A stretch of 5,608 bases of DNA from Elusimicrobiota bacterium. Lineage in GTDB: Bacteria; RUG730. The stretch's first letter is position 1. The number at the start of each line of letters is the position of its first letter. The DNA is taken from the NCBI GenBank assembly GCA_031259185.1, contig JAIRLV010000134.1, forward strand, positions 1-5,608. The letters run 5' to 3'. Of the stretch, positions 1 to 5,385 are shown in pieces. The notes under the pieces were generated by a model. It was not told the DNA's origin and did no database searches. It saw only the letters and a list, made by a program, of their open reading frames with translations. Both the position numbers and the translations under genes were made by a program.

Positions 1-458
1 CTTTAAATAAATTAATAATAAGTAAAATAAAGAAAAAATACAAAACTAATTATGATATGGGAATAAAAAACTTTAAAAATAAAAATTTTAGGGTTGCTAT
101 AAATTATTTTACAATTGCCTTGGTATATGTACTAACAGATGAAGAAAAAATGAATATAAATAGTTATTTAACTCTTTCGAAGCAAGAATTAAAAAGAAGT
201 CTACAATCTACAAAAATAGAAGAAGTTGTGAAAGAAGAGGCACAAATAGAAGAACAACCAAAAGAAGAAACTATAGATAAAGTAGTAGATACAGAACGAG
301 TTAGGAGGCATTATACGCAAGGTTTATATTATTATAGAAATGGATACACTCAAAAAGCTATAACAGAATGGGAACTTGCTATAAACTTAGAGCCTGAAAA
401 TGAAAGGGTATATACAAGTCTACAACGAGCAAGAGCTTTACTTGAAAAAGGAAACTAG
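1..458 (+). CDS. TPR-repeat protein, C-terminal part (5' end outside window)
   Basis: The reading frame (first full codon at position 3) is open from the left border to TAG at 456-458, giving 151 residues. An ATG at 57 exists but has no ribosome binding site, and the residues before it (a Y-D just ahead of M-G-I-K) belong to the first TPR helix, so I treat the gene as truncated by the window. Two TPR-like units are visible: fragment residues about 17-50 (Y..GIKNF..KNFRVAINYFTIAL) and 103-136 (HYTQGLYYYRNGYTQKAI, ending near EPEN). A Glu/Lys-rich, low-complexity linker (about 72-96) separates them. TPR units normally form helical scaffolds for protein-protein contacts; the partner here is unknown. 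The downstream sensor gene starts 8 bases after the stop, so the two are probably co-transcribed. Any signal peptide or other domain would lie upstream and cannot be judged. Confident as a TPR protein; no specific function. Confidence 0.8.
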   Translation, partial: LNKLIISKIKKKYKTNYDMGIKNFKNKNFRVAINYFTIALVYVLTDEEKMNINSYLTLSKQELKRSLQSTKIEEVVKEEAQIEEQPKEETIDKVVDTERVRRHYTQGLYYYRNGYTQKAITEWELAINLEPENERVYTSLQRARALLEKGN

Positions 459-466
459 AAAAATAT

Positions 467-1546
467 ATGAAAATCAGTATTAATGTTAAAACTGTATTAT
501 GTATAATTATATTGTTTTTAATATTATTTTCTATTAGTGGCGTTTTTTATTTAAAAAAATATGAAACAAGGCTAATTAATAATTTGATAGAAAAAGCGAA
601 ATTAATTGTTAGAATGTCAGATATATCTATTTTAGAAGATATAACTAAATATAACGATATTTCTCTCTTGTCATTTTTAGAAAAAATAGAATCTATAGGA
701 GATGTATTAAATGTAGTAATTTTTTCGAATAATGGAACAGTTTTAGCTAATACAGACGTTTACGAAATGGGCTTACAATATACTGATAAAATTACAAATT
801 GGGTTATCAATTTACAAAATTTTGCTTATATGCATTCTGTAGAAGCAAATAAAAATGTTATTATCTTCGCATCGCCTTTAGTAGACAAAGAATTGGGAAT
901 AATAGCATTCATAAAATTTTCTTTATCCAAAAGTAGTTATTTAGAATTATTAAAAAAAGAAAAAAAATATTATTTTATGGGAATATTTATTTTTTCATCA
1001 TTATTTATAATATTGTTTTTTTTATATTTTTATACGCAGATTTCTCATCCGCTTATCCTTATTAAAGACGGAAGTAAATTATTGATAAATAACTTAGTCA
1101 ATTTTAAATTTAATATTAAATCAAAAGATGAAATAGAAGATATTTATAATAATTTGAATAATTTGGTAAATGAATTTGTGAAAATGTTAGAAAGTAAAGA
1201 TTTAGAAAAAGATGTTATTATAAAAAGTGAAGAAATTAGAATAGAAAGTTTTTTCAAAGACGCTTATAAAGATAGCAATATTTTATTAGCGGACAGTAAT
1301 AATAAAATAATTTATGAACAAACTGTAATAAATGGTATATTCAAAGAAAAAACTATAGGTATGCATTTATTGGATGCGATTAATAATGCAGATTTAATCA
1401 GCTTTTTAACTGATGCTTATAGCAAAAAGGAAAATATATTAAATCAAGAAATTTTAATTAATGAATATAACTATAAATTTAGCATTGTATTTATAAAAAA
1501 ACAAAATATCTTATCAGACAAAACAATCTTTATTTTTAATAAATAA
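467..1546 (+). CDS. Membrane sensor protein: periplasmic sensor, HAMP and PAS-like domain, no output domain
   Basis: The product has 359 residues. A hydrophobic helix at about 9-29 is followed by an extracytoplasmic region (30-167). Residues 82-107 (VVIFSNNGTVLANTDVYEMG and following) look like the core of a single Cache/PDC-type sensor fold. A second membrane helix at about 168-190 runs into a HAMP linker (about 191-243) that has the typical proline after the membrane (ISHPL) and the acidic D-E-I-E-D-I element. Residues about 262-358 resemble a PAS domain of the PhoR type (NILLADSNNKIIYEQ, later GMHLLDAI). The protein stops right at the end of this domain, with no histidine kinase, GGDEF, adenylate cyclase, phosphatase or methyl-accepting region. 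By family knowledge it should sense a periplasmic signal and pass it inward; the output must be another protein or be lost. It lies 8 bases after the TPR gene, and no good Shine-Dalgarno is seen (AAAGG at 447-451 is about 15 bases away). The domain order is fairly sure; the Cache and PAS names are my reading of short motifs. Confidence 0.75.
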   Translation: MKISINVKTVLCIIILFLILFSISGVFYLKKYETRLINNLIEKAKLIVRMSDISILEDITKYNDISLLSFLEKIESIGDVLNVVIFSNNGTVLANTDVYEMGLQYTDKITNWVINLQNFAYMHSVEANKNVIIFASPLVDKELGIIAFIKFSLSKSSYLELLKKEKKYYFMGIFIFSSLFIILFFLYFYTQISHPLILIKDGSKLLINNLVNFKFNIKSKDEIEDIYNNLNNLVNEFVKMLESKDLEKDVIIKSEEIRIESFFKDAYKDSNILLADSNNKIIYEQTVINGIFKEKTIGMHLLDAINNADLISFLTDAYSKKENILNQEILINEYNYKFSIVFIKKQNILSDKTIFIFNK

Positions 1547-1554
1547 AAAATTTA

Positions 1555-1583
1555 TTGATACTAATTGCTAATTTTTATATAAT
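1555..1583 (+). promoter_or_regulatory. Sigma-70-type promoter for dut
   Basis: TTGATA (1555-1560) and TATAAT (1578-1583) are separated by exactly 17 bases, a -10 consensus match and a 5/6 match at -35. Transcription would start near 1590, about 30 bases before the dut ATG. The site lies in the 73-base gap between the sensor gene and dut, the only long gap on this side, so it probably starts the dut-guaB3 unit. The surroundings are very AT-rich, which makes chance matches more likely, but the spacing and position are good. Confidence 0.65.
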
Positions 1584-1619
1584 AAAAAATCTAAACTATT
1601 AATAAAGGCTTTTTATTTT

Positions 1620-2054
1620 ATGAAGGTAAAAATAATAATTTGTAGAGAAAATGTGATTCTACCGAAATATGAACATATTGGCGATGCTGGTATGGATTTA
1701 ATAAATGCAGGTGAAGATATTTCGCTAGGAGCATTTGAAAGGGCTTTATTGCCGACTGGAATAAAAGTTGCTATTCCAGAAGGTTATGAGCTTCAAATTA
1801 GACCAAGAAGCGGAATGGCATTAAAAAAAGGAATTACTCTTTTGAATACTCCTGGGACAATAGATTCTAGTTATAGAGGCGAAATCGGGATTATTGTTTT
1901 TAATTCTAATAATAAACCAGTTACTATAACAAGTGGTGAAAGAATTGCGCAGGCAGTTCTTTCAAAATTTGAAATTATAGAATGGGATAAGGTTGATGAA
2001 TTAGACGGGACTACTAGAAAAGATGGCGGTTTTGGAAGTACAGGAACGCATTAA
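1620..2054 (+). CDS. dut: dUTPase (deoxyuridine 5'-triphosphate nucleotidohydrolase)
   Basis: This is the trimeric-type dUTPase, which hydrolyses dUTP to dUMP and pyrophosphate in the cytoplasm, keeping uracil out of DNA and feeding dTMP synthesis. At 144 residues it has the usual length, and all five family motifs are present in order: I, DAGMDL (22-27); II, RPRSGMALKKG (61-71); III, GTIDSSYRGEIGI (79-91) with the catalytic-water Asp82 and the uracil-pocket Tyr85; IV, GERIAQ (106-111); V, RKDGGFGSTG (133-142), the flexible C-terminal arm that closes over the triphosphate. Motif V has KD where many homologues have a shorter or different pair, a small variation outside the core GGFGSTG. The ATG at 1620 is preceded by AAAGG (1604-1608) and the promoter at 1555-1583. 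It ends 34 bases before guaB3, which is probably in the same transcript. Function is very secure. Confidence 0.96.
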   Translation: MKVKIIICRENVILPKYEHIGDAGMDLINAGEDISLGAFERALLPTGIKVAIPEGYELQIRPRSGMALKKGITLLNTPGTIDSSYRGEIGIIVFNSNNKPVTITSGERIAQAVLSKFEIIEWDKVDELDGTTRKDGGFGSTGTH

Positions 2055-2075
2055 TTTATATTAGTGACATATACT

Positions 2076-2080
2076 GGAGG
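2076..2080 (+). promoter_or_regulatory. Strong Shine-Dalgarno for guaB3
   Basis: GGAGG lies 8 bases before the ATG at 2089, within TGGAGGA. It is one of the two strongest ribosome binding sites in the window (the other precedes the surface-repeat gene) and fixes the start of the GuaB3-type gene. Confidence 0.8.
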
Positions 2081-2088
2081 AATTTTAG

Positions 2089-3252
2089 ATGGGTGTTTTT
2101 ATCGGAATAAATAAAGAAGTAAGAAGAGCGTATGGCTTTGACGAAATAGCATTGTCGCCTAGTGATTTTACTGTAAATCCTGATGAAGTAGACACTAGTT
2201 GGCAATTTGAGGGATTTAATATAAAATATCCCATTATGGCGGCAGCTATGGACGGAGTGGTCGATGTAAAATTTGCAATAGAAATGTCAAGACTAGGCGG
2301 GTTAGCCGTTCTAAATTTAGATGGTGTACAAACGAGATACGATAAACCAGACCAAATTTTGGGGAAATTAATATCAGCTTCTCAAGAAAAATCAACAGAA
2401 CTTATCCAAAATTTATACAAAGAACCAGTAAAATTAGAACTTATTGTAAAAAGAATTAAAGAAATTAAAAAAAATAATCTTTTGACAGTTGTTTCTGTTG
2501 TTCCTAGAAAGGCATTAGAATATGGAAAAGTTGCTAAAAAAGCTGGCGCTGATATATTAGTTATACAATCTACAGTGACAGCCGTAAAACATTATTCCAC
2601 CCAATATAAACCGGTAAATTTTAAAGAAATAATAGATACTTTGAAAATGCCTATAATTATTGGAAACTGTATAAATTATCAAGCGGCATTAGATTTGATG
2701 GAAGTTGGAGCGTCAGGGATTTTGGTTGGTGTGGGACCTGGTGCGGCTTGTACTTCTAGAGGCGTCTTGGGTATAGGAGTTCCTCAAGTCACTGCAACAA
2801 TAGACTGCGCTGCTGCGAGGGATTATTTTTTAAAAAAAACAGGAAAATATGTTTCTATAATAACAGACGGAGGTATGGATAGCGGAGGAGATATTTGCAA
2901 AGCTTTTGCAAGTGGCGCTGATGCTGTAATGGTCGGATCATTATTTGCTAGAGCGAAAGAAGCTCCTGGAAAAGGTTATCATTGGGGGATGGCTACTGTT
3001 GACAAAAATTTGCCAAGAGGAACAAGAGTCAAAGTTGGCGTAAATGCAACTTTAAAACAGATTTTATTAGGACCGTCAAATATGGATGACGGCTCGCAAA
3101 ATCTAATAGGAGCTTTGAAGACAAGCATGGGAAGTTTAGGCGCAAAAAACATAAAAGAAATGCAAATGGTAGAAATGGTAATAGCTCCTTCAATAAAATC
3201 AGAAGGTAAATTATTACAAAAATCTCAAAAAATTGGTATGGGTAAAAAATAA
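2089..3252 (+). CDS. guaB3: GuaB3-type IMP dehydrogenase/GMP reductase family protein
   Basis: The product has 387 residues and is a TIM-barrel protein of the IMP dehydrogenase/GMP reductase superfamily. The N-terminus (RRAYGFDEIALSPSD, then DTSWQF) and the segment MAAAMDGVV...RLGGLAVLNLDG match the actinobacterial and cyanobacterial GuaB3 group. The catalytic loop is GPGAACTSR (216-224), with the nucleophile Cys221 followed by GVLGIGVPQVTA; ITDGGMDSGGDICKAFASGADAVMVG is the phosphate-binding region. The paired CBS domains of canonical GuaB, normally inserted between barrel strands, are absent, and the length agrees with GuaB3 (roughly 370-390 residues). A cyanobacterial GuaB3 has been reported to act as a GMP reductase (GMP to IMP, using NADPH) rather than IMP dehydrogenase; whether that holds here is inference. 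It lies 34 bases after dut, consistent with a nucleotide-pool operon. Family placement is strong; the reaction is uncertain. Confidence 0.88.
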   Translation: MGVFIGINKEVRRAYGFDEIALSPSDFTVNPDEVDTSWQFEGFNIKYPIMAAAMDGVVDVKFAIEMSRLGGLAVLNLDGVQTRYDKPDQILGKLISASQEKSTELIQNLYKEPVKLELIVKRIKEIKKNNLLTVVSVVPRKALEYGKVAKKAGADILVIQSTVTAVKHYSTQYKPVNFKEIIDTLKMPIIIGNCINYQAALDLMEVGASGILVGVGPGAACTSRGVLGIGVPQVTATIDCAAARDYFLKKTGKYVSIITDGGMDSGGDICKAFASGADAVMVGSLFARAKEAPGKGYHWGMATVDKNLPRGTRVKVGVNATLKQILLGPSNMDDGSQNLIGALKTSMGSLGAKNIKEMQMVEMVIAPSIKSEGKLLQKSQKIGMGKK

Positions 3253-3280
3253 AATTAACGATTTGCTTTTCTATTATAAA

Positions 3281-3287
3281 AAAGGAG
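3281..3287 (+). promoter_or_regulatory. Shine-Dalgarno deciding the start of the surface-repeat gene
   Basis: AAAGGAG ends 5 bases before ATG 3293. It favours this ATG over the in-frame TTG at 3233, which lies inside the end of guaB3 and has no ribosome binding site. Starting at 3293 also puts the signal peptide at the true N-terminus. Confidence 0.8.
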
Positions 3288-3292
3288 TTTTT

Positions 3293-3604
3293 ATGAAAAA
3301 TTTAAAGACTTTAATAGGTATTATATTTACCTTATTTTTTTGTATAGTATCTTTATTCGCTAGAGTTTCATTTGTTAATATATCTCCTATGGATACTTTT
3401 TTTTCAGAAGATACGGTTATTGGACTAGATGGCGGAATAGTTATAAAGACACAAGCAAATATTGGCGTCCAAGTTGCTTTTCTAGCTGAATCATATGATG
3501 TTAAAGGATTACAAGCTGGAGTCGTTTCTGCATCACAAGACAATATAGGGTTACAATATGGACTAGTCGGTTGTATGTCGGGAAACAACATAGGAGCTCG
3601 TTAG
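3293..3604 (+). CDS. 5' fragment of the surface repeat protein as the sequence stands
   Basis: If the frameshift is real, translation from the good ribosome site at 3281-3287 gives 103 residues: signal peptide, spacer, repeat units 1-3 and the first residues of unit 4, ending GNNIGAR. It lacks the uniform units and the C-terminal PIFNARF tail, so it is unlikely to fold as the full protein does. Confidence 0.55.
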   Translation: MKNLKTLIGIIFTLFFCIVSLFARVSFVNISPMDTFFSEDTVIGLDGGIVIKTQANIGVQVAFLAESYDVKGLQAGVVSASQDNIGLQYGLVGCMSGNNIGAR

Positions 3605-4206
3605 GTCTTTTTAGTTTAGTTGAAGAATCAATAGTTGGCGCACAATTTGGAGTTATTCTGAGTTTTGCTAATGAACTAAAGGGGATACAATTTGGAGGTA
3701 TTATAAGTCGTGTCTCCTATGAACTACATGGGATACAATCTGGTGCTCTTATAAATACTGCCCATATACTAAAGGGATTACAATTAGGATTAATTAATGG
3801 CGCTAAAGAAGTTTCTGGACTACAATTAGGATTTTTTAACTTCATCGAACAAACATATTTTGGACTACAATTAGGATCTTTTAATTTCATCGGAGAAACA
3901 TATTTGGGACTACAATTAGGATTAATTAATTACGCCGGAGAAACATATTCTGGACTACAATTAGGATTAATTAATTATGCCGAAGAAACATATTCTGGAT
4001 TACAATTAGGATTTTTTAATTATGCCAAAGAAATTTCTGGACTACAGTTAGGATTAATTAATTACGCCGGAGAAACATATTCTGGATTACAATTAGGACT
4101 TTTTAATTACGCCAAAGAAATTTCTGGACTACAGTTAGGACTTTTTAATATATCAAAGAATAGTGATATCTATCCTTATTTACCCATTTTTAATGCAAGA
4201 TTTTAA
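3571..4206 (+). CDS. 3' fragment of the surface repeat protein, probably not translated alone
   Basis: This frame holds repeat units 4-16 and the tail. Its only early start is TTG 3571, which has no Shine-Dalgarno and whose first ten codons (MYVGKQHRSS) do not resemble repeat units. The real homologous content begins at about 3601 (LGLFSLVEES). It has no signal peptide, so by itself it could not reach the surface. An automatic annotation might list it as a separate gene; I read it as the remainder of the gene starting at 3293. Confidence 0.45.
   Translation: MYVGKQHRSSLGLFSLVEESIVGAQFGVILSFANELKGIQFGGIISRVSYELHGIQSGALINTAHILKGLQLGLINGAKEVSGLQLGFFNFIEQTYFGLQLGSFNFIGETYLGLQLGLINYAGETYSGLQLGLINYAEETYSGLQLGFFNYAKEISGLQLGLINYAGETYSGLQLGLFNYAKEISGLQLGLFNISKNSDIYPYLPIFNARF
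3775..4149 (+). repeat. Tandem coding repeats of 42/45 bases (units 8-16)
   Basis: Unit starts are 3775, 3817, 3862, 3907, 3952, 3997, 4039, 4084 and 4126. Two unit types occur: 45 bases (GLQLGLINYAGETYS) and 42 bases (GLQLGFFNYAKEIS). Units 11 and 14 differ at one base; the pair 12-13 (3952-4038) and the pair 14-15 (4039-4125) form an 87-base tandem duplication with five differences. Units 1-7 upstream (about 3455-3774) share only the G-[LIA]-Q-x-G core and are much more diverged. The near-identical copies could change number by slippage or recombination while keeping frame. Confidence 0.9.
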
Positions 4207-4236
4207 TATCTATTCTTTAAATTTACAAAATAAAGG

Positions 4237-4278
4237 CACTTTTTTAGAAATTTAGTTTCTATAGAAAGTGTTTTTTTT
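4237..4278 (+). terminator. Rho-independent terminator
   Basis: A left arm at 4237-4250 (CACTTTTTTAGAAA) pairs with 4256-4270 (TTTCTATAGAAAGTG) through about 14 pairs, with one G-T wobble and one bulged T (4262). The loop is the 5 bases TTTAG, and eight T follow (4271-4278). It lies 30 bases after the stop of the surface-repeat gene and closes the dut-guaB3-repeat unit. The stem is AT-rich, so some read-through to the next gene is possible. Confidence 0.85.
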
Positions 4279-4308
4279 ATTTTTGTGAGAATTTTTATAT
4301 TCTATATT

Positions 4309-5385
4309 ATGAAAAAAAATTTAATATATTTTTTTACTTTTTTTTTAATTACAGAAGTTATTTTGTGCAAAGAAATGCAGTTTTTTGAAAAAAATAATGC
4401 AATTAATGCAAAAAGCGATGCAATTAGTATTCATAAAAAAGGCGAAGAAGTCGTACTAAATGGAAATGTCAGGATAAATAGAACGGACTTTTTTATCTAT
4501 TCTAATCAATCTACTATTTTTCAAAAAAAAAATTCAATAAAAAGTATAGGAAATGCCAAAACTTATAAAATTTTTGAAAATGGAAATTATTTAAATTCTA
4601 TTTCCAATTCTGTTTTTTATTCAGATTTTGATAAAATATTAGAATTTAATAATATAAAAAAATTGGATTATTTTATAAAAAAAGATAATCGGATGATAAA
4701 TTTAATAAGCAAATATTTAAAATTGGAGCAAAAAAAAGATAAGAATTTTTTAAACATACGACAATTGAAAAAGTTAATAATTCCTTTTACTGAAGAAAAA
4801 ATCAATGACAATCAAGAAACAGCTATTATCGATGGAACTAATTTTGTAAAAGCCAATAATGTTTACGGCTATTCAAATGCTATTAACGATGAGATTTTAT
4901 TTGTAGAAATGAATAAAAATGTTTTTCTAGAAAGAAAAAAAAGTAATAACGAATATATAAAAATAATAGCGGATAATCTTATTTATAATAAAGAAAAAAG
5001 TATTTCTACAATTAATGATATTAAAGAAATAAATTATATTGATGAAAATAAAAACGAATATCTTATTTTTTGTAAAAATATAGTTTGGGATATGGAAACA
5101 GATATTATTGAATTTTTTGGAAATCCTATAATTTTTCAGAAAAAAGATAAATCCTATATAATAAATTCAAAAAAAGCTTTTTTTTATAACAAAGATAAAA
5201 TCGTTTTATTTTTCAAAAAACCTGTTCTTTTTCAAGAAGATGAAACAGGAAAAGGTCTTTATAAGGCTGAAAAAATTTTGTATTATATAAATGAAAAGAT
5301 TATAAAATTTGAGGATACTGTGGAAATAGAATTTATACAAAAAAATACTAAACAAAAAATTGAGGATAAAGCTGAAAATTTATGA
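4309..5385 (+). CDS. Exported OstA/LptA-like protein
   Basis: From ATG 4309 the product has 358 residues. It begins with a signal peptide (MKKNLIYFFTFFLITEVILC; the cut site is unclear, and the Cys20 context VILC is a poor lipobox). Residues about 32-88 read as an OstA/LptA beta-jellyroll start: INAKSDAISIHKKGEEVVLN, then GNVRI, followed by alternating polar/hydrophobic strands. Similar strand patterns recur at about 180-240 (ADNLIYNKEKSIS) and 255-342 (IVWDMETDIIEFFGNPIIF; AEKILYYINEKIIKFEDTVE), so it seems to hold several jellyroll repeats, longer than typical LptA (about 185 residues). In the family such proteins bridge inner and outer membrane to move lipopolysaccharide or related lipids; the substrate here is unknown. 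A GTG at 4285 is also in frame; neither start has a visible Shine-Dalgarno, and I prefer the ATG because it places the Lys-Lys of the signal peptide first. It overlaps the next gene by ATGA, suggesting coupled translation. Confidence 0.75.
   Translation: MKKNLIYFFTFFLITEVILCKEMQFFEKNNAINAKSDAISIHKKGEEVVLNGNVRINRTDFFIYSNQSTIFQKKNSIKSIGNAKTYKIFENGNYLNSISNSVFYSDFDKILEFNNIKKLDYFIKKDNRMINLISKYLKLEQKKDKNFLNIRQLKKLIIPFTEEKINDNQETAIIDGTNFVKANNVYGYSNAINDEILFVEMNKNVFLERKKSNNEYIKIIADNLIYNKEKSISTINDIKEINYIDENKNEYLIFCKNIVWDMETDIIEFFGNPIIFQKKDKSYIINSKKAFFYNKDKIVLFFKKPVLFQEDETGKGLYKAEKILYYINEKIIKFEDTVEIEFIQKNTKQKIEDKAENL

Larger units (their letters stand above)
3293..4206 (+). pseudogene. LA_2272-type surface repeat protein, interrupted by a one-base frameshift
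   Basis: Read across the break, this is an exported protein of about 304 residues. It starts with a signal peptide (MKNLKTLIGIIFTLFFCIVS, probable cut after LFA). After a short spacer come about 16 tandem units of 14-16 residues with consensus G-L-Q-L-G-L-[IF]-N and a variable tail, ending in a tail with YPYLPIFNARF. This layout and ending match the LA_2272 surface-repeat family of spirochetes and other diderms, whose function is unknown. The frame holding the signal peptide and units 1-3 ends at TAG 3602-3604; the other units continue in the -1 frame. Adding one base in the CG at 3599-3600 (to CAG or CAA-like) turns GAR-stop into GAQLGLFSLVEES, restoring unit 4 to 15 residues. The cause is a real mutation or a sequencing error; no slippery heptamer is visible. 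It follows guaB3 by 40 bases with its own ribosome site and is followed by a terminator. Confidence 0.8.

Noticed and set aside
57-59. ATG as the true start of the first gene
   Set aside because: The frame is open further left to the border, there is no ribosome site before this ATG, and the TPR helix begins before it.
1543-1580. Terminator between the sensor gene and dut
   Set aside because: Only a loose A/T pairing without a stable stem is possible; the region is better explained by the promoter.
2054-2088. Separate promoter for guaB3
   Set aside because: The gap holds only the strong ribosome site; no -35/-10 pair of suitable spacing is seen.
3233-3292. Earlier TTG start for the surface-repeat gene
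   Set aside because: It overlaps the end of guaB3 in another frame, lacks a ribosome site, and would bury the signal peptide behind 20 extra residues.
3326-3346. Lipoprotein signal at TLFFCIVS
   Set aside because: The residue before Cys is Phe, which does not fit a lipobox even in its looser spirochete form; an ordinary signal peptide with a cut after LFA fits better.
3274-3591. Open frame of 105 codons on the minus strand
   Set aside because: It lies opposite the signal-peptide half of the surface-repeat gene, has no ribosome site, and its protein shows no domain or family pattern; it is a shadow of the sense gene.
3592-3604. Programmed frameshift driven by AGGAG just before CGT-TAG, similar to prfB
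   Set aside because: The prfB mechanism moves the ribosome +1, but the matching repeat frame here is -1, and no slippery heptamer is present. A one-base loss explains the data more simply.
3775-4149. CRISPR-like array
   Set aside because: The repeats are contiguous, in frame, without unique spacers, and translate into a clear protein repeat.
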